Origin: CAZJHX01 sp964545715
GTDB taxonomy: Bacteria > Myxococcota_A > UBA9042 > GCA-2863065
Reading direction: 5' to 3'
Assembly (NCBI GenBank): GCA_964545715.1
Contig: CAZJHX010000076.1
Span: 1-50,457, forward strand
DNA: 50,457 nucleotides
The notes beneath the pieces are model-generated. The model saw only the letters and a list, made by a program, of their open reading frames with translations, was not told the DNA's origin and did not search any database. The stretch's first letter is position 1, and every line of letters starts with the position of its first letter. Shown here piece after piece: positions 24,817 to 32,106 of the stretch. Position numbers and translations under genes: made by a program.

Positions 24817-24851
24817 ACCCAGGTCCACCGGGCCGTGATAGAGGTGACGCG
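24817..24851. promoter_or_regulatory. Overlapping divergent promoters, 35 nt
   Basis: GATAGA (24837-24842) lies 9 nt before the plus-strand ATG at 24852. Read on the other strand, the same bases give TCTATC, and TATCAC (24840-24835) lies 18 nt before the minus ATG at 24816. One AT-rich core therefore probably serves both directions. Confidence 0.4.
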
Positions 24852-25856
24852 ATGACCGCAAACCCGCACGTCCTCGAGCTGAAGGGCGCCATCGTGTTTG
24901 TGACCGGCGGCTCCGGTTTCCTCGGTGGCTACCTGATCCGCGCGTTGTGCAAACGTGGCGCGCGCGTGAAGGCGCTGGCCCGCTCCAAAGACGCCGCCGC
25001 CAAGGTAAAAGCGGCCGGTGCGGAGCCGGTGACCGGCGACCTGGACGACATCCCCGCAATGCAGATGGCCATGCGCGGGTGCGACGTGGTCTTTCACGCG
25101 GCCGCGTACGCCAAAGATTGGGGCCCGCGAGACGAGTTCTTCAAAGCCAACGTCATGGGCACACAGCACGTCATCACGGCGGCGATGACGTCGCGCGTGC
25201 CCCGAATGGTCCACATCGGCACCGAGGCGGTGTTGGTCGGCGGGGAGCCCATCGTCAACGCCGACGAGACCCGCCCGCCGCCGGAGCGCTCCATCGGGTT
25301 GTACCCGCTGACCAAGAAGCTGGCCGAGGCCGCCGTGCTGGCCGCCAACGGAGCGGACTTCTCCACGGTGGTGGTGCGACCGCGCCTGATTTGGGGGGCC
25401 GGCGACACGACGATTTTGCCGGAGCTGGTCGACGCGGTGGAGGCCGGCCGCTTCATGTGGATCGACGGCGGCGCCTACAACACGTCCACGTGCCACGTCA
25501 CCAACGTCTGCGAGGGCACGCTGCTGGCGGCTGAGCGCGGCGCCGCAGGGGGCGTGTACTTTCTGACGGACGGCGAGCCCATGCCCATGCGCAGGTTCAT
25601 GACCGCGATGCTGTCGACCCGGAACCTGACCCCCCGGGACAAGTCGCTGCCGCGCTGGCTGGCCGGTGTGCTGGCGGCCACCGTGCAGGGGATCTGGCGT
25701 CTGCTGCGGCTGAAGCGGCGCCCTCCGATCACTCGGACCGCCGTGAAGCTCATCGGGGAAGAGGTCACGGTAAACGACGCTCGCGCCCGCACTGAGCTGG
25801 GTTACCAGGGGCGCGTCACATTCGAGCAGGGCCTCGCGGGCATGCGCAGCCAGTGA
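24852..25856 (+). CDS. NAD(P)-dependent SDR, 3-beta-HSD/epimerase type
   Basis: 334 aa. An extended short-chain dehydrogenase with the Rossmann motif VTGGSGFLGGYL (about 18-29), GDLDDIPAMQMAMRGCDVVFHAAA (cofactor-binding acidic residue and the NNAG-equivalent HAAA), and a YPLTK catalytic Tyr-Lys. The substrate side (WGAGDTTILPELVDAVEAGRF, TCHVTNVCEGTLLAAE) matches the 3-beta-hydroxysteroid dehydrogenase/isomerase-like branch, which acts on sterols, NDP-sugars or dihydroflavonols. A hydrophobic stretch near 275-290 (WLAGVLAATVQGIWRLL) may touch the membrane, as in sterol-active members. The ATG at 24852 follows a GATAGA box by 9 nt. It is cytoplasmic; the substrate is not deducible. Confidence 0.85.
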   Translation: MTANPHVLELKGAIVFVTGGSGFLGGYLIRALCKRGARVKALARSKDAAAKVKAAGAEPVTGDLDDIPAMQMAMRGCDVVFHAAAYAKDWGPRDEFFKANVMGTQHVITAAMTSRVPRMVHIGTEAVLVGGEPIVNADETRPPPERSIGLYPLTKKLAEAAVLAANGADFSTVVVRPRLIWGAGDTTILPELVDAVEAGRFMWIDGGAYNTSTCHVTNVCEGTLLAAERGAAGGVYFLTDGEPMPMRRFMTAMLSTRNLTPRDKSLPRWLAGVLAATVQGIWRLLRLKRRPPITRTAVKLIGEEVTVNDARARTELGYQGRVTFEQGLAGMRSQ

Positions 25857-25908
25857 GGCCCTTGTGGTAGACTCGCCCCCTCTCCAATGGCGTAAGGAGC
25901 GATTTGCA

Positions 25909-27861
25909 ATGAGAAGTCTCGCGCTCATCAGCGTGTTTGCGATGGTGACGGGGTGTGGCGATGACGATCAGCGACAGCTGCCGACTCAGCCCCCGACAGG
26001 TGATACGACAGGCGGCACAGTCGACACCGGTACCGACACCGGCATCGAGGATACAGGCGAGGATCCCCCGCCGGGGACCAACTCCCTGCGCTTCGAGAAA
26101 GCGACCGACTCCACCGGGCTGCCCTGCACCACGACGTGCCTGGAGGTCGTGGGTCCGGGCGCCGCGCTCGAGGTCACGCTTGTCTATACGACGGCAGAGG
26201 GCGCGCCGATCGCGGACGGTCAGCTCAGCTTCAGCACGACAGCCCCGGAGACGGCGGTCAAGCTGTCCGCCAAGAACGCCTACACCACGGCCGAGGGCAA
26301 GGCTGTACTGGGGATCAGTACGTTCAGCGGCGCCGAGGGTGTCTTTGACATCACCATCACGGCGATCGACGAGCATGATGTCCCGCCGCTGACGCTCAAG
26401 CTGCAGTTTGACGTTGAGCTCAAGCCGCCGCTGGTCATCGACTTCAACTACAAGGGCACGCAGGCGATCGCGGCGTTTGAGGTGTGGCTGTATCTGCAGG
26501 AGGGCGGAAAGCCACTGTGCAGCGACGTGCATCCGGATGCGCCGGGCAACCCGCCCACGGCCGTCATGAAGAAGAACGGCATCGGCCTGACTCAGAAGGT
26601 CACTATCGACAATCTGCCGGGGCTGGACGTGGTGGGCGCGCAGAGCTGGATGATCCAGGTGCGCGGACCGGACGGCGCCGCCGCGACGGTCAACGGCTGT
26701 ACGCAGGATGTCGAGGTCAAGACCAAGGAGACGCGCCAGGTGACGGTCGACGTGTTCGACCTACCCATGAAGTTCTCGGGCGTCTACGACCTGGTCACCT
26801 GGGCAGACATGTACACCGGGCTGCAGGGCACCGCGGGCGACATCATCGGCATTCTGGTGAACCTGTTTACGGAGCCGGGCAAGGGCGCGCTGCAGGCGGC
26901 GTGCAAGAACCCCAGCGGCGTTCTGGACCAGATCTGCGGCTTCCTGGTGGCCGGCAACGGCGACCTCAAGGCGGCCGGGATCGCGCTGGCCAAGCTGGCG
27001 GACGAGGCGTTTTTGGCGCTGATCCAGGACCAGCTGGGCGACGGCGTCTTCTTCAGCGGCCAGTCGGTGGCCGAGCTGCTCAAGCTGATGCGCTTCTCGT
27101 CGGTGATGACGTTGACCGAAGAGCCCGGCGTGCCGGATACGACCGGCGCGGGCGGCGCCATGTTCCCTGCCGGCACGTGCAGCGAGACCTGGGAGACGGT
27201 CAGCTACAAGTGGACGTACGGACTCAACTGCCCGCCCGGCGACAAAGAGTGCGGGCTGCAGACGGTCAAGCTGTCGGACATCTACGGCTTCACCCCGGCC
27301 GCGAACTTCAACGCGGGCGTGACGGACACCGGGGCGCTGTGGATCGAAAAGCACATCGTGTCCGGCTTCTCGTACGGCGTGCTGATCAACTTCATCGTGG
27401 AGAAGAAGATCCTGCCGCTGCTGTTTGGCGACGGCACGCAGCCGGGACCGGACGGCGGCAACATGCCCAAGGTCGACACGTACGATCAGGTCGTGGCCAT
27501 GATCTTCGGCGACAAATGGTGCCTCTACTACGACGACTGCTGCGAGTGGTTCGTGCAGAAGCAGCCGGTTCAGGACTTCATCGCGCAAATCCCGTTCGGC
27601 GGAGAGACCATCGCGATGACGGCTTGCAACGCGGCCATCCCGGCGGCGGGCAGCACCATCCGGGATCAGGTTGTCGGACTGGGCGGCGACCTCAACATCG
27701 GCACGCCGGACGGCGGGGCCTGTGTCGCCGGTGACACCGACGGCGATCGCACCGTCAACAACCTCGGCGAGGTCACGAAACCGTGCGACTGGGACGTATC
27801 GATCGACCTGGCCGGGCAGCCGTTTACGCCCGCCGCGGATTGGTACGGCCTGCACAAATAG
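25909..27861 (+). CDS. Lipoprotein with Ig-like (Big_1-type) domain, unknown C-terminal region
   Basis: 650 aa. The lipobox VFAMVTGC is followed by GDDD and a Thr/Gly/Asp/Pro linker. Residues about 65-175 (ALEVTLVYTTAEGAPIADGQ to LTLKLQFDVEL) have the pattern of an invasin/intimin-type bacterial Ig-like domain. A second beta domain (about 180-290) follows. The C-terminal 350 residues (from MKFSGVYDLVTWADMYTGL) mix helices and paired cysteines, including WCLYYDDCCEWF, and match no family I recognise. The start is well defined: AAGGAG (25894-25899) lies 9 nt before the ATG, and TAGACT (25868-25873) may be the -10 box, giving a normal leader. It lies 52 nt after the SDR gene. Confidence 0.75.
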   Translation: MRSLALISVFAMVTGCGDDDQRQLPTQPPTGDTTGGTVDTGTDTGIEDTGEDPPPGTNSLRFEKATDSTGLPCTTTCLEVVGPGAALEVTLVYTTAEGAPIADGQLSFSTTAPETAVKLSAKNAYTTAEGKAVLGISTFSGAEGVFDITITAIDEHDVPPLTLKLQFDVELKPPLVIDFNYKGTQAIAAFEVWLYLQEGGKPLCSDVHPDAPGNPPTAVMKKNGIGLTQKVTIDNLPGLDVVGAQSWMIQVRGPDGAAATVNGCTQDVEVKTKETRQVTVDVFDLPMKFSGVYDLVTWADMYTGLQGTAGDIIGILVNLFTEPGKGALQAACKNPSGVLDQICGFLVAGNGDLKAAGIALAKLADEAFLALIQDQLGDGVFFSGQSVAELLKLMRFSSVMTLTEEPGVPDTTGAGGAMFPAGTCSETWETVSYKWTYGLNCPPGDKECGLQTVKLSDIYGFTPAANFNAGVTDTGALWIEKHIVSGFSYGVLINFIVEKKILPLLFGDGTQPGPDGGNMPKVDTYDQVVAMIFGDKWCLYYDDCCEWFVQKQPVQDFIAQIPFGGETIAMTACNAAIPAAGSTIRDQVVGLGGDLNIGTPDGGACVAGDTDGDRTVNNLGEVTKPCDWDVSIDLAGQPFTPAADWYGLHK

Positions 27862-27883
27862 CCCACCCAGTGGGTCGCCCCAC
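27862..27883 (+). terminator. Mutually exclusive small hairpins after the stop codon
   Basis: CCCAC (27862-27866), GTGGG (27870-27874) and CCCAC (27879-27883) follow the TAG directly. The middle block can pair with either flank but not both. No T run follows, so this may be a weak terminator or only a C-rich tail. Confidence 0.25.
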
Positions 27884-27932
27884 ACCCCCCCTCCCATACA
27901 GATAACACCGTAAAATCATTCATCGGCGCCGC

Positions 27933-27948
27933 TGGCACGGCGGTTGCT
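27933..27948 (+). promoter_or_regulatory. Sigma-54 (-24/-12) promoter, exact consensus
   Basis: TGGCACG-GCGG-TTGCT matches TGGCACG-N4-TTGCW at every fixed position; GG (27934-27935) and GC (27946-27947) are 10 nt apart. The predicted start near 27959 gives a leader of about 36 nt containing GGAGG at 27984-27988, six bases before the ATG at 27995. Expression would require an enhancer-binding activator, whose site I cannot identify. Confidence 0.75.
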
Positions 27949-27994
27949 CTACTCAGCCTGCGGAGAGATCGAGACATTTCCTCGGAGGCTTGAA

Positions 27995-29050
27995 ATGAGT
28001 CTGTGTAAATACACGGGCTTGTTATGGGTGGTTGCTTCGCTATTGGCATGCGGGGCCGAGCAGTCCGTGACGAGTCTGGACCCCAACCATGGGGTGATGT
28101 CCGGCGCCGCTGAAGACGGCGTCGGTGGATCGGTGCGCCTCAACGTTTACTGGGGCTGGTTCAGCGACATGACACCTTCGGACGGTGTCGACTGGACCGG
28201 CTCTTTGTCAGCGCGTGGCGCCACTTTGAGAGCTGAAGCCTGGGACCTGGCGACGGACCCGATGGCGGTGGGCAACACCGTCGTACGCTGGTCGTCCAAG
28301 CTCTCGGACCAACACGAAGGTATGATGGTGCTTGTAGACCCGACGCCCGGGACCGACCGAGTGACGGTGACAGTGGCGACCGCCGCCTTCGGCACGCGGA
28401 CGATGAACCTGTCGGCGATCGGCTGCGACCCCACAAGCATCGACGTCGGCAGCGAGGGCCATCGGCTGATGATTCAGCGCGAGTGCTCCGTGGCGCCGCC
28501 GCCGGTCGAGGTGAACGTGCAATGGGGCACCTTCTCGCCGGGCAGCGACGCACACCACACGTGGATGGGCGCGATTCTGACGCCCGGCGCCACGGTGACC
28601 ATCGCCGATCACCTGGACTGGGAGGCGAGCGACCGCGCGTCAGCGTCCAGCCACCAGGGCCTGGTCTCGCTGCGCACGAACACCGACGGAGACGTGGACG
28701 GGCTGAGCCTGCTGGTCAGCGTGGCCGACTGGGACGCCTATGCGGCTGCCGCTGTCTGCTTTGACACCCAGGGCGCCGCCATCTGCGTGTCGCTGAAAGA
28801 GGCTGCGTGCTCGGACACGTTCATCGGCGCCGAGGATGACGCCGGCGTGTCGATGAGCGGCAGCTGTCCCGCGGCGTATCCGGACCCCGACAAGTATCCG
28901 GACCCCGACAAGTATCCCGACCCGGACAAATATCCCGACCCAGACAAGGACGAGGGTGGGGACTATCCCGACCCGGACAAGTACCCGGATCCCGACAAGG
29001 ACGAGGGCGGTGAGTACCCGGACCCGGACAAGCACGGAGGGGGCCACTGA
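27995..29050 (+). CDS. Lipoprotein with duplicated beta domain and YPDPDK-repeat tail
   Basis: 351 aa. The signal peptide ends LLAC, then GAEQ. Two similar domains follow: about 47-152 starts VRLNVYWGWFSDMTPSDGVD and about 157-280 starts VEVNVQWGTFSPGSDAHH. They share WxGxLxxxGAT near the start and end in a Cys, so they look like an internal duplication. The C-terminus (from about 295) is seven copies of YPDPDK broken by two DEGG spacers, ending HGGGH. This acidic, Pro-rich rod could bind divalent cations or extend through the surface layer. The family is not recognised. A consensus sigma-54 promoter and a strong GGAGG site precede it, unlike most genes here, so expression is probably conditional. 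Confidence 0.75.
   Translation: MSLCKYTGLLWVVASLLACGAEQSVTSLDPNHGVMSGAAEDGVGGSVRLNVYWGWFSDMTPSDGVDWTGSLSARGATLRAEAWDLATDPMAVGNTVVRWSSKLSDQHEGMMVLVDPTPGTDRVTVTVATAAFGTRTMNLSAIGCDPTSIDVGSEGHRLMIQRECSVAPPPVEVNVQWGTFSPGSDAHHTWMGAILTPGATVTIADHLDWEASDRASASSHQGLVSLRTNTDGDVDGLSLLVSVADWDAYAAAAVCFDTQGAAICVSLKEAACSDTFIGAEDDAGVSMSGSCPAAYPDPDKYPDPDKYPDPDKYPDPDKDEGGDYPDPDKYPDPDKDEGGEYPDPDKHGGGH
28877..29032 (+). repeat. Seven 18-bp YPDPDK-coding repeats
   Basis: Units lie at 28877-28894, 28895-28912, 28913-28930, 28931-28948, 28964-28981, 28982-28999 and 29015-29032, with DEGG-coding 15-bp spacers at 28949-28963 and 29000-29014. Synonymous differences (TATCCG or TATCCC or TACCCG; GACCCC or GACCCG) show that the peptide rather than the DNA is conserved. 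Confidence 0.9.
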
Positions 29051-29068
29051 AACGATCGCTGACCAGAG

Positions 29069-29160
29069 CGTCGTGCGCCACGACGGCAATACGACTCTCT
29101 GGGGTTCCACATCGGCCGACACTGCCGCCACCTCCCCAACCCCCCGGACCGGTGTGGAAC
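29069..29160 (+). ncRNA. Structured region, candidate small RNA or 3' UTR element
   Basis: Two hairpins lie downstream of the YPDPDK gene. The first is CGTCGTG-CGC-CACGACG (29069-29085), a perfect 7-bp stem. The second is a 12-bp stem, GTTCCACATCGG (29104-29115) with CCGGTGTGGAAC (29149-29160), which has one G-U pair and a 33-nt C-rich loop containing CCTCCCC, complementary to a Shine-Dalgarno core. A T6 terminator follows at 29188-29208. It could be processed from the sigma-54 transcript or transcribed alone. Its RNA status is inference. Confidence 0.3.
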
Positions 29161-29187
29161 GCTTGTTGGGGGGCCCCTACGACCTCT

Positions 29188-29208
29188 TGGGGCTCCCCAG
29201 CATTTTTT
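29188..29208 (+). terminator. Intrinsic terminator
   Basis: TGGG-GCTC-CCCA (29188-29199) is followed three bases later by TTTTTT (29203-29208). It closes the transcript from 27995 and lies just before the promoter of the next gene. It is the only hairpin plus T-run terminator I found in the window. Confidence 0.65.
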
Positions 29209-29213
29209 CTCGT

Positions 29214-29227
29214 GATATACGACGACG
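29214..29227 (+). promoter_or_regulatory. -10 box GATATA for a nearly leaderless transcript
   Basis: GATATAC (29214-29220) lies 7 nt before the ATG at 29228, directly after the T6 terminator. It leaves no room for a Shine-Dalgarno site, as at the divergent promoters elsewhere in the window. Confidence 0.45.
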
Positions 29228-30262
29228 ATGCGCAGTGTGTTCATCGTCTGGCTCGCCTTTTCCACCCTCATCACAGGCTGTACTTCCGATGAGACGACAC
29301 CGACCCAAGACCCCACACCTGCTGACCAGTCCACGGCCGCCGAAGACGTGGCCGGCGACGCCGCTGCGCCCCAGGATGTCGAGCCGCCCACGGACCCAGG
29401 ACCCGACACGGCAGTTGGTGGGGCCGACACCCCAGACCGACCCGCGCCTGACGCAGGTGCGGGAGCCGACGTGGCCCCGCAGCCCGAGGACGTCGCACCC
29501 CGAGTAGATGCGGGCCCGGATCCGGTAGACGCCGGACCGCCAATCGCGGACGCCGGCCCGCAGCCGATGGACTCGGCGCCCCTGCCTTCCCTTGTAACGA
29601 CGGCCGTCTCTTTTCAGGCCTCAGACGGCAAGACGCTGGCTGCGAATCTGCACGTAGACGCAGCGACAGCGGCCGGCGCGCCCGGCGTGCTGCTGGTGCA
29701 CCAATACAAACAGACCAAGGCGCAGTGGGACCCGGTGGTGCAGGACCTGACAACGCTGGGCTACCGAGTGCTGGCGATGGATCTGCGCGGCCACGGGGAC
29801 TCCGACCCGCAGAACGGAGCGCTGATCGACCTGTTGAACGACCCGAACCAGGCCCCGCTGGACGTCCAGGCGGCGCTGGCGTGGCTCAAGGCTGACGGGC
29901 AAGCGGACCCGGCGCGCATCGCGATTATCGGCACCTCGATCGGCGCCAACCTGGCGGCGGCGGCCAACGCGCTGGCGTGGGAGGGGGTCAAGCTGTCGGC
30001 CTCACTGTCTCCGCGCGACACGGCGGTCGCCAACCTGGCCGGCAACCCGTTTACGCTGGCCTTTGGCGGCTTCTACTGCATCGCAGGCGCCAACGACGGC
30101 GGCGGCGCGCAGGCCACGACGTGCCAGACGTTTACGACCGACGCTACGGACCCGAAGGCGCTGGTGATCCTGGACGGCACGGCAGCGCACGGCAAAGCGA
30201 TCGTCGAGCAGTTCCCCGAGGAGTGGGCCAAGATCGTCGCTTGGCTTTCAGAGCATCTCTAA
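29228..30262 (+). CDS. Lipoprotein alpha/beta hydrolase (dienelactone-hydrolase-like)
   Basis: 344 aa. The lipobox FSTLITGC is followed by TSDE and an unusually long Asp/Pro/Ala linker to about residue 120, which would hold the enzyme away from the membrane. The hydrolase domain (about 125-344) shows VLLVHQYKQTKAQWDP (oxyanion region), RVLAMDLRGHGDSDP, the nucleophile elbow IIGTSIGAN (Ser near 239) and AAHGKAI near the end as the catalytic His. The acid residue is not certain. It resembles dienelactone hydrolase or peptidase-like serine esterases; the substrate is unknown. Its stop overlaps the convergent FkbM gene by 4 nt. Confidence 0.82.
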   Translation: MRSVFIVWLAFSTLITGCTSDETTPTQDPTPADQSTAAEDVAGDAAAPQDVEPPTDPGPDTAVGGADTPDRPAPDAGAGADVAPQPEDVAPRVDAGPDPVDAGPPIADAGPQPMDSAPLPSLVTTAVSFQASDGKTLAANLHVDAATAAGAPGVLLVHQYKQTKAQWDPVVQDLTTLGYRVLAMDLRGHGDSDPQNGALIDLLNDPNQAPLDVQAALAWLKADGQADPARIAIIGTSIGANLAAAANALAWEGVKLSASLSPRDTAVANLAGNPFTLAFGGFYCIAGANDGGGAQATTCQTFTTDATDPKALVILDGTAAHGKAIVEQFPEEWAKIVAWLSEHL

Positions 30263-30927
30263 CGGGCGTAGACGTCGCCCCACAAGTCGGTGTCGTCGTC
30301 GCCTCGGAGCGTGCTGACCAGCGCGTCGCGCGACCCCCACTCGGCCAACGCCATGCTGGTCTCCTCGCCGCGCGCGAAGTTGAACGCGGTGTAGCCCAGC
30401 GACACCAGGTGGTCCAGACACTGCTCGAGGTTGCTCAGGAACTCGGACGTGAACTCGATCGAGACCACACCGGCGTGCTGTGAGAGCCCGCTGAGCACCT
30501 GCAGCTCAAACCCCTCAACGTCGATCTTGCAGTAGGCCGGCTTGCCGTGTTTGGCGATGAGCGCGTCCAGGGTGGTGACCGGGACCTGCACCTTGCGATC
30601 CCACTTGTAGTCGGCGAAGCGGCCCTCTTTCCACTCGTCGGAGAAGGTGGAGATGGTCGGCGCCTCATCACAGATCGACAACTCCAGGGTGCCGGGCTCG
30701 CCCGCCAACCCGACGCCCTCGATGGCGACACGATCATCTTTGGCAAAGCGCTTCTGCAGCGCCTCGACGCACGCCGGCTGCGGGTCGACGCACAACACTC
30801 TGGCGCCCGCTTTCAGGTACAGCTTGGTCTTGTCGCCTTTGTGGGCGCCCACGTCATAGACGAGGTCGCCGTCGGTGATGAGCTGGGCAAGGAAGCGGTC
30901 GGCGCGAGTCTTGAAGAGGCCTAGCAT
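30259..30927 (-). CDS. FkbM-family methyltransferase
   Basis: 222 aa. The SAM-binding Rossmann fold shows as VYDVGAHKGDKTKLYLKAG (motif I), VLCVDPQPACVEAL (acidic residue binding the ribose) and a central AYCKIDVEGFELQVLSGL, the signature of the FkbM family. VSIEFTSEFLSN follows. Family members O-methylate sugars, polyketides or glycolipids; this one may modify an extracellular glycan. It is cytoplasmic. It lies 36 nt after the HupE/UreJ-like gene, with a weak GCTAAC box in between, so it is either last in that operon or separately transcribed. Its stop overlaps the convergent hydrolase gene by 4 nt. Confidence 0.88.
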   Translation of the reverse strand: MLGLFKTRADRFLAQLITDGDLVYDVGAHKGDKTKLYLKAGARVLCVDPQPACVEALQKRFAKDDRVAIEGVGLAGEPGTLELSICDEAPTISTFSDEWKEGRFADYKWDRKVQVPVTTLDALIAKHGKPAYCKIDVEGFELQVLSGLSQHAGVVSIEFTSEFLSNLEQCLDHLVSLGYTAFNFARGEETSMALAEWGSRDALVSTLRGDDDTDLWGDVYAR

Positions 30928-30963
30928 GGTGCGTGCACGGTTAGCGCCTGGACGCGGAGGGTG

Positions 30964-32106
30964 TCAAGCGCCCAGAAAGGCACGCTCGACGAACCACCAG
31001 GCCCCCGCCAGGCCGACCGCGGCGGAGAGGGGCAGCACAAACGCGCGGCGGTGCCAGGGCTGCCGGGCCGCCCAGTGGATCAGCGGATAGGTGACGGCCA
31101 CGACGGCCAGCTGACCCAGCTCGACGCCCAGGTTGAAGGAGAAGAGGGTCATGGCAAGCTGGTCGCGCGGCAGCTCCAGGTCGCCCAGGAAGCCGGCAAA
31201 GCCCAGGCCGTGGATCAGGCCGAAGACAAACGTCAGGATCCAGCGGCGATCGGTGCGCGTGATCCAGACGTTCTCAGCGGCGACGTAGACGATGGACAAG
31301 GCGATGGCGGACTCGATCAGGCGGCTGTCCAGCGAGACGAGCTCCAGATAGGCCAGCGCCAGGGTGATGGAGTGGGCCACCGTGAACGCGGTCACGATGG
31401 CGATGAGGTACCGCAGCGAGCCGCCGATCGCGAGCAGGGCCAGCAGAAACAGGATGTGGTCCCAGCCGGTGGCGATGTGGACTGCGCCCTCCCACAGCAG
31501 GGTCTTGAATCCGGCAGCGCCCGTCAGGGGCTGGGCCTCGTCGGCGGCCGGTGCGGCTTCGGGCTGGGGCCTCGGCTGCTCTCCGACCGCGGAGACGGGC
31601 GGCGCAAAGGTGTGGCGATAGACGGTGCGCTCGCGGGTGAACGAGCGGACGTCGACGCGGTCCCCGGTGTTGATTTTGGCGACCTGCTTGTGGTCGGGCG
31701 GCAGGCGGCGCNNNNNNNNNNAGCCCATGTCGACGACCAGGCTGGTAAGCGCGGTCGCACAGTCCCAGCGCAGACCGACCTCGTAGTACTTTTTGTGCAG
31801 CAGACGCAGCGGGCGCATCGGGCACGGGTCGCCGTTGTTGGTGACCGTGATGGTCTCGCCCATGGCCTTGTAGACCAGCGCGCGAAACTCTTTGAAGCGC
31901 TCGGGCGTGCCGCGGGCGTTTTTCAGCGGGGTCTTTCCCAGGTCGATGGCGAGACCCAGATCGCTGGACTCAAAGCCGATCGTGACGCCCATGACGCCGT
32001 CGGCCGGGACAAAGCGCCACCGGCTGTTGCTGAGGTGCTTTTTGTGGGCCGATACCGGCGCGGCCAGGAGCAGCGTCGCGGCCAGCAGTACTACGCAGGA
32101 CTTCAC
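30964..32106 (-). CDS. HupE/UreJ-family membrane protein, interrupted by an assembly gap
   Basis: About 380 aa including four undetermined residues. A signal peptide (LLAATLLLAAPVSA) leads to a soluble extracytoplasmic domain (about 20-185). The C-terminal half is a HupE/UreJ-type membrane domain with AVHIATGWDHILFLLALLAI, TAFTVAHSITLALAYLEL and FGLIHGLGFAGFLGDL, whose His and Asp residues are typical of this group, associated in some members with nickel or cobalt. The GTG start overlaps the upstream TGA (GTGA). Ten N at 31712-31721 fall near residue 130; the frame is continuous with ten bases, but the true gap length is unknown. Confidence 0.8.
   Translation of the reverse strand: MKSCVVLLAATLLLAAPVSAHKKHLSNSRWRFVPADGVMGVTIGFESSDLGLAIDLGKTPLKNARGTPERFKEFRALVYKAMGETITVTNNGDPCPMRPLRLLHKKYYEVGLRWDCATALTSLVVDMGXXXXRRLPPDHKQVAKINTGDRVDVRSFTRERTVYRHTFAPPVSAVGEQPRPQPEAAPAADEAQPLTGAAGFKTLLWEGAVHIATGWDHILFLLALLAIGGSLRYLIAIVTAFTVAHSITLALAYLELVSLDSRLIESAIALSIVYVAAENVWITRTDRRWILTFVFGLIHGLGFAGFLGDLELPRDQLAMTLFSFNLGVELGQLAVVAVTYPLIHWAARQPWHRRAFVLPLSAAVGLAGAWWFVERAFLGA
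31712..31721. other. Assembly gap (10 N)
   Basis: Ten undetermined bases lie inside the HupE/UreJ-like gene. Coding sense is good on both sides in one frame, so either the true gap keeps the frame with 10 bases or the length is a placeholder. Confidence 0.98.

Noticed and set aside
28877..29032. Regular 18-bp repeats as a possible CRISPR-like array
   Set aside because: Repeats are contiguous, in frame, encode YPDPDK and vary only synonymously; there are no spacers of unique sequence.
31712..31721. The HupE/UreJ-like gene as a pseudogene
   Set aside because: The interruption is an N gap, not a stop or frameshift, and coding sense is retained on both sides in the same frame.
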